Position numbers and translations under genes: made by a program | In this document: one piece after another, positions 13,279 to 20,788 of the stretch | Layout: every line of letters starts with the position of its first letter | Numbering within the stretch: position 1 is the stretch's first letter | Origin: an uncultured bacterium | GTDB taxonomy: Bacteria; Chloroflexota; Anaerolineae; J036; Brachytrichaceae | Direction: 5' to 3' | Assembly (NCBI GenBank): GCA_903873965.1 | Contig: CAIQQO010000067.1 | Coordinates: 1-33,527 of the forward strand | Length of the DNA stretch: 33,527 nt | The notes under the pieces: generated by a model | What the model was told of the DNA's origin: nothing | The model's database searches: none | The model's input: the letters and a program-made list of their open reading frames with translations, nothing else

Positions 13279-13745
13279 TCGAACTACTATCGGCGCAAAC
13301 CATGGAAAGTGACGACGCGGTTGTTGTGGCTCTCTACCGTAAACTACTTGACACATGGAACCGCCGCAATGCGCCTGACTTTGCTGCCCTGTTTGAAGAA
13401 GATGGCGTCAGCATCGGCTTCGATGGCAGCATGTTGTTGGGGCGCGCCGAGATTAACGCCTCGCTGAATGCCATCTTTGAACAGCATGCCACGCCGGTTT
13501 ATATTGCCAAAGTGCGCGAGGTGCGTCAGATCACGCCGGGAATCGCCGTGTTGCGCGCGGTGTCTGGGCTGGCGCCCAACGGCAAGACCGACATCGTTCC
13601 GACGCTCAATGCTGTGCAGACACTCCTCGCTGTAAAGCGCGCGAACGAATGGCGCATAGCACAATTTCAGAATACCCCGGCGCAATTCCATGGCCGACCC
13701 GACTTGGCGGATGCGTTGACTGCCGAACTGCGAGCGTTATTATAG
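13275..13745 (+). CDS. SnoaL-like / SgcJ-EcaC family (NTF2-fold) protein
   Basis: The 156-aa protein starts at ATG 13275, overlapping the stop of the PPTase gene by ATGA; an alternative in-frame ATG is 13302. It has the small alpha+beta barrel sequence of the SgcJ/EcaC branch of the NTF2 superfamily: VVALYRKLLDTWNRRNAPDFAALFEEDGVSIGFDG, 'GRAEINASL..IF..H', then VREVRQITPGIAVLRAVSGL and a final EWRIAQFQNTP. Members include oxidoreductase-like and polyketide-cyclase-like proteins, but most have no proven activity. No signal peptide, so it is cytoplasmic. Translational coupling to a PPTase is suggestive of a biosynthetic link, but there is no synthase nearby. Confidence 0.75.
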   Translation: MIELLSAQTMESDDAVVVALYRKLLDTWNRRNAPDFAALFEEDGVSIGFDGSMLLGRAEINASLNAIFEQHATPVYIAKVREVRQITPGIAVLRAVSGLAPNGKTDIVPTLNAVQTLLAVKRANEWRIAQFQNTPAQFHGRPDLADALTAELRALL

Positions 13746-13776
13746 GGATGGGCACAAGTCCCAAAGGAGCACTCAT

Positions 13777-14292
13777 ATGACCATCATTCGACTAGCAACC
13801 GAGCATGATTTGCCCGCGATTCTCGATATCTACAATGACGCTATCCTGAACACCACCGCCGTATACGATTACAACGCGCACACACTTGAGATGCGACAGG
13901 CGTGGTTTACAGCCAAACAGCGTGACGGCTATCCGGTGTTTGTGGCGGAAATCGAAGGCGAGGTGGTGGGATTCAGTTCGTTTGGTCCCTTCCGCGCGTG
14001 GGCGGCCTACAAATACACTGTCGAGCATTCGGTCTATGTAGCGCAGCGGTTTCGCCAGCGCGGCATCGGCCGATTGCTGGTGAAGACCGTGATCGACTTC
14101 GCGAGACAGATGGATCGGCACGTCATCCTCGCCGGGATCGATTCGGCGAACGAAGTCAGCATCCGCATGCACAAGCAGCTTGGATTTGAGGAGACGGCCA
14201 CGCTAAAACAGGTGGGTTTTAAATTCGGGCGCTGGCTTGATCTCGTGTTCATGCAATTGATTTTAGAGACGCCGACCCGCCCCGTGGAGTAA
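13777..14292 (+). CDS. GNAT N-acetyltransferase, phosphinothricin/methionine sulfoximine type
   Basis: The 171-aa protein is a complete GNAT domain: IIRLATEHDLPAILDIYNDAILNTTAVYDY at the start, the acetyl-CoA-binding V...(Q/R)xxGxG/A in HSVYVAQRFRQRGIGRLLVKTVID, and the C-terminal ILAGIDSANEVSIRMHKQLGFEE..TLKQVGFKFGRWLDLVFMQ. This is the order and spacing of the Bar/PAT/YwnH group, which acetylates phosphinothricin, methionine sulfoximine or related amino acids. AAAGGAG lies 8 nt before ATG 13777. It is 31 nt from the preceding gene, so probably in the same transcript. The true substrate is open, because many relatives act on other amines. Confidence 0.88.
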   Translation: MTIIRLATEHDLPAILDIYNDAILNTTAVYDYNAHTLEMRQAWFTAKQRDGYPVFVAEIEGEVVGFSSFGPFRAWAAYKYTVEHSVYVAQRFRQRGIGRLLVKTVIDFARQMDRHVILAGIDSANEVSIRMHKQLGFEETATLKQVGFKFGRWLDLVFMQLILETPTRPVE

Positions 14293-14386
14293 ATAAGGGC
14301 GCACTTTCCTGTTAATGTACCTATCTGGACTTGCCGCATCTCGACCGCCATCCACGGCCATGAAATGATAAATCGGATTTCATCGC

Positions 14387-14392
14387 TACAAT
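14387..14392 (+). promoter_or_regulatory. -10 hexamer TACAAT 10 nt before a start codon (leaderless candidate)
   Basis: TACAAT matches the -10 consensus at five of six positions and ends 10 nt before ATG 14403, which has no Shine-Dalgarno sequence. Transcription would start within a few nucleotides of the start codon. No clear -35 is seen. Confidence 0.4.
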
Positions 14393-14402
14393 CGTTATTA
14401 CT

Positions 14403-15809
14403 ATGAGCAGCGAACCTGTTTTTTACCCCGATCCCCGCGTGCAACGTGACACCATTCATGTCCTTTCCGCCTACGACGCCGACCTGAGTGCAGGTCTGGA
14501 ACGCCATCGGGGTGAAGTGCACATGAAGAATCCCACCACCAGCTGGGTGGATGCCGATCAGACGTTCACGTGGCACATCACGTCGGATCGGACGGAGCCT
14601 TTCGAAGTACGCGCGCTTGTGGCCCACAAATCGGGTGTGGCCGTGACGGTGCAGGTGAATGTCCCTCAGACTGCTTGCACGGTCAGCGCGATCCAACCAG
14701 CCTTGCCCGGTTCCGCGAACCCGTGGCGGCGCGTACCGCTTGATGGCTTGCTCATGCTGGCCAAGGGCGACAACACGCTGATCCTGCGTACGATACCACT
14801 TGATGGTAGCGCGTTTGAAATGGAGGCTTTTGCGATCGAACTGGTACGAACTGAGGTGCGCGAGCGGTTGCATATCGAAGCACAGGCGTTGAAAAGCGAC
14901 ATGACGTGGCTGCGCCGGGCGGGTTACGGTTTTATGAACCACTGGACGCAGGCAGTTTACCCGGAGCATGGCTTGCCCAAGTCGTATGCCGATGCCGTAC
15001 ACGACTTTGATGTCGAGCGCTACGCGGATCAGATCGCGCGCGGTGGTGCGGGGTTTGTGGTGCTGACCACCACGCACGGCCCGCATTATTTTCCCGCGCC
15101 ACTGGCGTCTCTCGATGCGATCCTGCCGGGGCGCACGACGGCACGCGATCTGGTCGCCGACTTGATCGATGCGCTTGGACGGCGTGGCATACGGCTGTTC
15201 CTTTACTACCACCTCGGCGCGCAATCCGATCCGGAGTGGCTCAAGGTATCAGGCTTTTTCGACACCGATACATCAAAACTGTTCGGCAACTGGCAGAAGA
15301 TGATCCGTGAAGTAGGTGAACGTTATGGCACTGGGTTGGCAGGCTGGTGGTTTGATGATGGGGCGGTGAACTATTACTATCGCACTGCGCCATGGCCAGA
15401 ACTGTCGCGCGCGGCAAAAGCCGGCAACCCCGATCGGCTGATCGGCTACAACGCATGGTTTCAGCCGCCGGCGACCGAGTTTCAGGACTACCATTGCGGT
15501 GAGATTATCGAAGACCCGAGTTATGGTGGGGCGCTGTTGCCGAACGGCGACGGGCGTTACGTGGGCGAACCCTATCGCGGGTTGAATGCAGTAAGTACGA
15601 TCATCTCGGAGAAGTACTGGGACCATTCCCGCCCCGATGAACCGATCAGCGAGGCGCGCTGGGATAGCGCTGAAATCGCGACACTCATCCGCGAATTCCG
15701 CCGCTATACCTGCGTGCCCATCTTCAACCTGGAGATTTATCAGGACGGGCGCATGTCGCAAAACACCATCGAGCGCTTCCGCACGGCTTCCGCGAATCTT
15801 CACGAATAA
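14403..15809 (+). CDS. Alpha-L-fucosidase-like enzyme (GH29-related) with an N-terminal beta-rich domain
   Basis: The protein has 468 aa. Residues ~15-150 form a beta-sandwich-like part rich in short strands (SWVDADQTFTWHITSD, FEVRALVAHKSGVAVTVQV). The GH29-like barrel follows: WTQAVYPEHGLPKSYADAVHDFDVERYADQI, GAGFVVLTTTHG (in place of the usual KHHDGF strand), DLVADLIDALGRRGIRLFLYYHL, and GWWFDDG with Asp318 (or Asp319) in the position of the catalytic nucleophile of 'WFDG'. No signal peptide, so it would act on imported fuco-oligosaccharides. The replaced HHDG motif and the N-terminal domain mean the specificity may differ from known fucosidases. No ribosome site precedes the ATG. It opens a run of plus-strand sugar-related genes. 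Confidence 0.72.
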   Translation: MSSEPVFYPDPRVQRDTIHVLSAYDADLSAGLERHRGEVHMKNPTTSWVDADQTFTWHITSDRTEPFEVRALVAHKSGVAVTVQVNVPQTACTVSAIQPALPGSANPWRRVPLDGLLMLAKGDNTLILRTIPLDGSAFEMEAFAIELVRTEVRERLHIEAQALKSDMTWLRRAGYGFMNHWTQAVYPEHGLPKSYADAVHDFDVERYADQIARGGAGFVVLTTTHGPHYFPAPLASLDAILPGRTTARDLVADLIDALGRRGIRLFLYYHLGAQSDPEWLKVSGFFDTDTSKLFGNWQKMIREVGERYGTGLAGWWFDDGAVNYYYRTAPWPELSRAAKAGNPDRLIGYNAWFQPPATEFQDYHCGEIIEDPSYGGALLPNGDGRYVGEPYRGLNAVSTIISEKYWDHSRPDEPISEARWDSAEIATLIREFRRYTCVPIFNLEIYQDGRMSQNTIERFRTASANLHE

Positions 15810-15858
15810 GCCTTTGTCAGCGAATTGATATGAATAGATTGAGATCAAGGAGCAGATC

Positions 15859-16656
15859 ATGCAATGGGAAAATCTGACCGCTACTGACTTTGGGCAGGCC
15901 GTGCGCGAAACAGGCGTGTGCATTTTGTCGTTTGGCGTCATCGAGAAGCATAGCGAGCATCTGCCGCTGGGCACTGACTTCCTTAACGGCCATCGCCTCG
16001 CCTGTCTGGCCGCGGAGATGATGCCGGCAGTGGTATTCCCGCAGTTTTACTTCGGGCAGATTTATGAGGCGCGTTGCTTCCCTGGCGCGGTGACACTCGC
16101 GCCAACGCTATTGCTGCAATTGATTCAGGGTGTGCTCGACGAGATCGGACGCAATGGCTTTCGCAAGATCATCCTGCACAACGCGCACGGCGGCAATAAC
16201 CATCTGTTGCCCTTCATCGCGCAGACGACACTGTGGGAGCACAAACCATATGCGCTCTACTACTTTGCCGACTCGCTGGCGGGCAGTCGCGACCCACGTT
16301 GGAAAGCGTTACTTGATACACCCAACCATGGTCATGCATGCGAATGCGAAACCAGCATCTCACTGGCTAATCACCCCGAACTGGTCAAGATGGAACGCGT
16401 CCCGGCGCAACCGGCTGACCCTTTGCGACGGTTGAGCGATGTGCCGGGGAATTTCAGCGGCATCAGTTGGTATGCCGACTACCCCGATCACTACGCCGGC
16501 GACGCCCGTCCTGCAACCGCCGAAAAGGGGCGCGCCTTGCAGCAGATCGAAGTAGAGGCGCTGGCAGCATTTATCGCGGCGGTCAAAGCGGATCAGGTGG
16601 CGCCAAACTTGAATGCTGAGTTCTTCGCGCACACAAGTTCTTCTTGCGAGGGTTGA
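15859..16656 (+). CDS. Creatininase-family amidohydrolase
   Basis: The 265-aa protein carries the family metal site: GVIEKHSEHLPLGTD with Glu29, His31 and Asp40 (same 2- and 9-residue spacing as Glu34/His36/Asp45 of Pseudomonas creatininase), HNAHGGNNH with His110, and HACECETS with Glu164. The family opens small cyclic amides and includes creatininase, FAPy/formamide hydrolases and the mycofactocin peptidase MftE; this one cannot be assigned. CAAGGAGC precedes ATG 15859 by 8 nt. It is 49 nt from the fucosidase-like gene, so it may be co-transcribed and act on an amide or lactone-like sugar derivative (inference). Confidence 0.85.
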   Translation: MQWENLTATDFGQAVRETGVCILSFGVIEKHSEHLPLGTDFLNGHRLACLAAEMMPAVVFPQFYFGQIYEARCFPGAVTLAPTLLLQLIQGVLDEIGRNGFRKIILHNAHGGNNHLLPFIAQTTLWEHKPYALYYFADSLAGSRDPRWKALLDTPNHGHACECETSISLANHPELVKMERVPAQPADPLRRLSDVPGNFSGISWYADYPDHYAGDARPATAEKGRALQQIEVEALAAFIAAVKADQVAPNLNAEFFAHTSSSCEG

Positions 16657-16817
16657 TTGCACAAGAAGAAATTCCGCACGCACCTACAACCTTCGCAAGG
16701 TTGCAGCTCGTGCACGCTTGCGTCCTTCGCGATGATCCAAAACATGTGGCGCGAACACTCGTACAATCAAGGGTATCCGTGTTATCTGAGTTGAACTGAT
16801 CATAAGGAGACCATGCG

Positions 16818-17699
16818 ATGACTGACGCGCCCGGACGAACCCTTGACTTTCCCATCATCGATACCCACCTGCACCTGTGGGATCCCAACCATTTCCGTAT
16901 GAGCTGGCTGGACGACAACCCGCTGCTCAACAAACCCTATCTGCTGGATGGCTATCACGAACATACCACTGGCGTCGACATTGAGGCCATGGTGTACCTA
17001 CAGGTCGAAGTCGAGACACCCTATGCGCTGCTCGAAGCGCAGTGGGTGGCGCAACGCGCGCTTGAGGACCCGCGCATCAAGGGCATGGTGCCGTGGGCGC
17101 CGCTCGAATATGGCGAACGGTCGCGCGCTTTCCTCGACGCCCTGCTCGACGCCAGCCCACTCGTTCGTGGCATTCGGCGCATCATCCAGTTTGAGCCCGA
17201 TATGGACTTCTGCCTGCGACCAGACTTTGTGCGCGGCGTTCAAATACTTGGTTTGCCCGAATATAACTTGTCGTTCGACATCTGCATCAATCATCGCCAC
17301 ATGGCGAATACGATTGAGTTGGTGCGGCAATGCCCAAACACCCGCTTTATCCTTGACCATATTGGCAAGCCTGATATCAAAAACCATGTGCTCGATCCGT
17401 GGCGTGCACAACTGAAAACGCTGGCTGGTTTTCCGAACGTGTGGTGCAAGCTTTCGGGGTTGGTTACCGAGGCCGATCACAAAACGTGGACGCGCGATGA
17501 CTTGCGCCCTTATATCGATCATGTCTTGGCGTGCTTCGGTTTCGAGCGCACCGTGTTCGGCGGCGACTGGCCAGTCGCGTTCCAGGCCGCTCGCTACCCG
17601 CAGTGGTTGAGCGCCTTGCTGTGGGCAATCGAAGGGTGCTCTCACGACGACCTGTACAGGTTGTTCCACAACAACGGCCGGGCGTTTTATCGCTTGTAA
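16818..17699 (+). CDS. Amidohydrolase 2 family (COG3618) metal-dependent hydrolase, L-fuconolactonase-like
   Basis: The 293-aa TIM-barrel protein has the metal residues of the family: His17-x-His19 in IIDTHLHLWD, His181 in FILDHIGKP and Asp250 in VFGGDWPV. The segments VRGIRRIIQ, NVWCKLSGLVTEADH and DLRPYIDHVLACFGFERTVFG are those of the COG3618 group, which includes L-fuconolactonase and L-rhamnonolactonase and hydrolyses sugar-acid lactones. With a fucosidase-like enzyme upstream and an SDR downstream, it could be the lactonase of an oxidative L-fucose pathway; other 2-pyrone/lactone substrates remain possible. AAGGAG lies 8 nt before ATG 16818, and TACAAT (16762-16767) could be a -10. Confidence 0.85.
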   Translation: MTDAPGRTLDFPIIDTHLHLWDPNHFRMSWLDDNPLLNKPYLLDGYHEHTTGVDIEAMVYLQVEVETPYALLEAQWVAQRALEDPRIKGMVPWAPLEYGERSRAFLDALLDASPLVRGIRRIIQFEPDMDFCLRPDFVRGVQILGLPEYNLSFDICINHRHMANTIELVRQCPNTRFILDHIGKPDIKNHVLDPWRAQLKTLAGFPNVWCKLSGLVTEADHKTWTRDDLRPYIDHVLACFGFERTVFGGDWPVAFQAARYPQWLSALLWAIEGCSHDDLYRLFHNNGRAFYRL

Positions 17700-17768
17700 T
17701 CGTCATCTGCTGATAATCGCCTGTCGCATCTGCGCCGCTGCAACAGGTATCGTATTTGGCGCAAAGAA

Positions 17769-17774
17769 TATAAA
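17769..17774 (+). promoter_or_regulatory. -10 hexamer TATAAA 5 nt before a start codon (leaderless candidate)
   Basis: TATAAA matches the -10 consensus at five of six positions and ends 5 nt before ATG 17780. No Shine-Dalgarno is present for that start. It would produce a leaderless mRNA for the lipoprotein form of the PepD-like protein. Confidence 0.4.
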
Positions 17775-17779
17775 CTGTG

Positions 17780-19360
17780 ATGAGGTGTACCACCCTCGTT
17801 CTGGTGCAGGCCGTTCTGATCAGCGCTTTGCTTGGCGCGTGTAGCGTTGGTCCAGCGCAAGCACCAGACGTGCGAGGTACGTTGATAGAAGGACATCCCA
17901 TGCTCATAGATGCTCTAGGCAGTATGCAGCCGCAGGCTGTGTGGCAGAATTTCTACGATCTCACTCGTATTCCTCGCCCCTCAGGGCGCGAAGACCAGGT
18001 GCGTGATTTTCTCGTGCGCTTTGGCCAAGGACTTGGGTTGGATACCCAGGTCGATCAGGCAGGTAATGTGATTGTGCGCAGACTGGCTGCGCCTGGCATG
18101 GAAAACCGCCCGGGCATCATCCTGCAGGCGCACACCGACATGGTGACACAGAAAAATGCTGCGTCGACGCACGACTTCGCCCGTGATCCAATCAGGGCTT
18201 ACGTAGATGGCGATTGGGTCAAAGCCGATGGCACCACCCTGGGTGCCGACGATGGTATTGGCGTGGCTATTGCGATGGCCGTGTTGCAGGCGCACGAGCC
18301 ACTCGGCATGGTCGAGGCGTTGTTCACTGTCGAGGAAGAATCCACCATGCGCGGCGCGGTTGGAGTGCAGCCCGTTATGCTGAAAGGCGATATTCTGATC
18401 AACCTGGACTCGGAGCGCCTGGGCGACCTGACCATCAGCAGCGCCGGCGGTGAAGGCGGCACAGTCAACCTGACTTACCAGGAGGAGGCTGTTTCGGTCG
18501 ATATGTCCGGGTGGAAGGTCAGCATTACGGGATTGCAGGGCGGGCATTCGGGCGTCGACATCGACAAAGGCCGCGCGAACGCCATCAAGGTGCTGGCCAG
18601 AGTGTTTAAGGAAATATCGAGCGCCGATGGCGCGCGCCTTAATCAGGCAGCAGGTGGGAATGCCCGTAACGCTATTCCGCGCGAGGCATTCGCCGTTGCT
18701 GTCGTGACGCAATCGCGCGTCGAGGCCTTCAAGGCGCATCTCGTGCAAATCGAAGCTGCACTCAACCGTGATTATGCTGGCATCGAATCCAATATCCGCA
18801 TTCAGGCGGAACCTGTCGCGCTACCCAACCGCGTCATGGAGGCAAATGCACAGCGCGCCTTGCTCGGTGCGCTCGATGCCAGCCCGCAAGGTGTGTGGAG
18901 CATGAGTGAAAGCATGCCCGACACGGTGAGTACGTCTAACAACATGGGGACAATCGCTGTGGGAGATGGCCGGATGGAAATCGGATTCCTGATGCGAACC
19001 TCAGCCAACGCCGAGTTGGATGCCTTAGAACATGCGCTTGGCGACGTATGGCGCTCTGCCGGTATGCCGATCAGTTTTTCGGGACGTGGGCCGGGCTGGC
19101 AGCCTGATATGAACTCGCCTATCCTGGCGCTCATGAAGACCGTATACCCGGAAGTCACTGGGAAACAGGCGCGCGTCACATCCATCCACGGTGGCCTGGA
19201 ATGCGGCATCATACATGCCATGATTCCAAGACTGGACACCATCTCTATCGGACCAACGGTGCAGAACGCACACTCGCCGGATGAACGGCTGGAAATATCG
19301 AGCATCAAACCGTTCTATGACTTTTTGATTGAAACCATCAAGCGCGTTCCGGCCAAGTAA
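17780..19360 (+). CDS. M20-family PepD-like dipeptidase with a lipoprotein signal (Xaa-His / beta-Ala-His dipeptidase)
   Basis: Read from ATG 17780 the protein has 526 aa and a lipoprotein signal peptide: MRCTTLVLVQAVLISALLGAC with lipobox LGAC (Cys21), followed by Ser22. The mature part is a full PepD-type M20 metallopeptidase: LTRIPRPSGREDQVRDFL, AHTDM (His118, Asp120), LGADDGIG (Asp157), EEE (185-187), QGGHSGVDI in the dimerisation domain, IHGGLECG and NAHSPDE (His498). Such enzymes cleave Xaa-His and other dipeptides and are normally cytosolic, starting at the region that here begins with MLIDALG at residue 41. A second ATG there (17900) has AGAAGG 7 nt upstream, so both a lipoprotein and a cytosolic form may be made. 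Placement between carbohydrate genes suggests a nutrient scavenging role. Confidence 0.88.
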   Translation: MRCTTLVLVQAVLISALLGACSVGPAQAPDVRGTLIEGHPMLIDALGSMQPQAVWQNFYDLTRIPRPSGREDQVRDFLVRFGQGLGLDTQVDQAGNVIVRRLAAPGMENRPGIILQAHTDMVTQKNAASTHDFARDPIRAYVDGDWVKADGTTLGADDGIGVAIAMAVLQAHEPLGMVEALFTVEEESTMRGAVGVQPVMLKGDILINLDSERLGDLTISSAGGEGGTVNLTYQEEAVSVDMSGWKVSITGLQGGHSGVDIDKGRANAIKVLARVFKEISSADGARLNQAAGGNARNAIPREAFAVAVVTQSRVEAFKAHLVQIEAALNRDYAGIESNIRIQAEPVALPNRVMEANAQRALLGALDASPQGVWSMSESMPDTVSTSNNMGTIAVGDGRMEIGFLMRTSANAELDALEHALGDVWRSAGMPISFSGRGPGWQPDMNSPILALMKTVYPEVTGKQARVTSIHGGLECGIIHAMIPRLDTISIGPTVQNAHSPDERLEISSIKPFYDFLIETIKRVPAK

Positions 19361-19484
19361 ATGCGACTGCGCCAGAATCGATATGCGGATAGTGTTTGCT
19401 GCTTTTCACGTTTCGCACAAGTGAAGACTTTGAGGTACGATGCACGCAGAAACCAACTAATACCGACTAAAAGGAGTTTGTGAC

Positions 19485-19946
19485 ATGCAAATGCCGCGTC
19501 CGTCACCCGAACAGCAGGCACTCAGCATTATGGCAGGAGACTGGCTGGGAAAAGAACAGGTTCAGCCTTCTCCCTTCGACATTGCCGGCGGGACAGCCAT
19601 CGGGCATGTGCACAACTGCCTCGGACTGGATGGCTTTATCATCGTTCATGATTACGTGCAGGAGCGCAATGGCAAAGTGAGTTTGTGCGCCCACGCCATT
19701 GTCCAGTGGGACACACTGGCGAAGCAAGCAGTAATGTACTGGTTTGACTCATTCGGCATGCCACCCACCACCTTTCGCGGTATGCTGAAAGACAATATAT
19801 TGACACTCATAACGCCGCAGGGCACGGGCTTCTCGCGCATCACTTATGACTTTTCGAAACCCGGATCATACACGTACCGCATGGAGGTTTCGATCGATGG
19901 AACCGAGTGGTACCCATTTACCAGTGGCGACTATACGCGCCAATAA
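19485..19946 (+). CDS. DUF1579-family protein
   Basis: The 153-aa protein has the DUF1579 pattern: SIMAGDWLGKEQVQPSPFDIAG ('..L..LAG.W.G...', with G.A.GH...), LGLDGFIIVHDYVQE, HAIVQWDTLAKQAVMYWFDSFGMPP, then RITYDFSKPGSYTYRMEVSIDGTEW. It has a beta-barrel-like, lipocalin/START-like alternating character. No signal peptide. AAAAGGAG lies 8 nt before ATG 19485. It is followed 12 nt later by an SDR, so the two are likely co-transcribed. Function unknown; members are often near oxidoreductases. Confidence 0.75.
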   Translation: MQMPRPSPEQQALSIMAGDWLGKEQVQPSPFDIAGGTAIGHVHNCLGLDGFIIVHDYVQERNGKVSLCAHAIVQWDTLAKQAVMYWFDSFGMPPTTFRGMLKDNILTLITPQGTGFSRITYDFSKPGSYTYRMEVSIDGTEWYPFTSGDYTRQ

Positions 19947-19958
19947 GAGAAACATACT

Positions 19959-20783
19959 ATGTCACATCCCCTATTTGACCTGACAGGAAGAGTAGCGCTG
20001 ATCACCGGTGCAGGCGGTGGTTTTGGCGGCGCGATCAGCGAAGGCTTCGCAGAGTCGGGCGCCGATCTACTGATCACCGATATCGTTCCAGAGACACTGC
20101 AGAGGACTGCCGAGAACGTGAGCAAGCTTGGCCATCGGGTCGAGTCCATCGTCGCCGACAGCATCACGGCCGACGGCATTCGGTCAATTTATGCCAAGCT
20201 AGATCAGGTCTATGGCCGCATCGATATCCTGGTAACATGCGCCGGGCCGGCGTGGACAACCCGTCCGGAGGACTTGCCGCTTGAGGACATGCAACGCACA
20301 CTGAACTCGCTCGGCACAGCCAAGTTTCATTTGTGCCAGGAAGCTGGGCGGCGCATGTTGGCGCAGGGCAAAGGCAGCATCATCAACATCGGTTCCATCG
20401 CCGGCGCGACATCACTGGGTCGCGGGCATGTGGCCTATGGCATGGGCATGGCGGCCGTCATCGCCATGACGCGCGACCTCAGCACCGAGTGGAGCGGGCG
20501 CGGCGTGCGGGTGAACTGTATCCTGCCGGCGCAGGTGCCCAATGAAAACAACGGTCTCGAAGCCCGCATGCGCGCCAGCCCCGCTTTGCGAAAAACCTTC
20601 CTGCGCGGGCTGCCTATGGGGCGTCTGGGACGATCCGACGAGATTAAAGGCCCAGCCATCTTCCTCGCATCGGATGCTTCTTCGTGGGTAACCGGCGTGG
20701 CTTTGCCCTTTGATGGTGGTAATCTGGCGAAGAACTCTGGCGGTTCACATCCCGGCATGCCCGACGAGACGGCGAGTCTTTAG
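19959..20783 (+). CDS. Short-chain dehydrogenase/reductase with Met in place of the catalytic Lys
   Basis: The 274-aa protein is a classical SDR: TGAGGGFGG (17-24) nucleotide-binding loop, an acidic residue after strand 2 (TDIV, Asp41) that favours NAD, GRIDILVTCAG, INIGSIAG with Ser146, and Tyr160 in VAYGMGMAAV. The residue at Tyr+4, normally the catalytic Lys, is Met164 (codon ATG). The rest (LSTEWSGRGVRVNCILPAQVPN, LPMGRLGRSDEIKGPAIFLASDASSWVTGVALPFDGGN) is well conserved, so the gene is not decaying. Either it uses another residue for the proton relay or it is not a standard dehydrogenase. Context allows an L-fucose dehydrogenase role, but the missing Lys argues for caution. It is 5 nt from the next gene. 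Confidence 0.85.
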   Translation: MSHPLFDLTGRVALITGAGGGFGGAISEGFAESGADLLITDIVPETLQRTAENVSKLGHRVESIVADSITADGIRSIYAKLDQVYGRIDILVTCAGPAWTTRPEDLPLEDMQRTLNSLGTAKFHLCQEAGRRMLAQGKGSIINIGSIAGATSLGRGHVAYGMGMAAVIAMTRDLSTEWSGRGVRVNCILPAQVPNENNGLEARMRASPALRKTFLRGLPMGRLGRSDEIKGPAIFLASDASSWVTGVALPFDGGNLAKNSGGSHPGMPDETASL

Positions 20784-20788
20784 CCAGA

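Noticed and set aside
14034-15224. Long minus-strand open frame (396 codons) across the GNAT and GH29-like genes
   Set aside because: It covers two motif-bearing plus-strand genes and the gap between them; GC-rich third positions explain the lack of stops.
16687-16703. Hairpin CAACCTT-CGC-AAGGTTG after the creatininase-family gene as a terminator
   Set aside because: The stem is only 7 bp with no T-run after it, and the following gene may be co-transcribed; evidence too weak.
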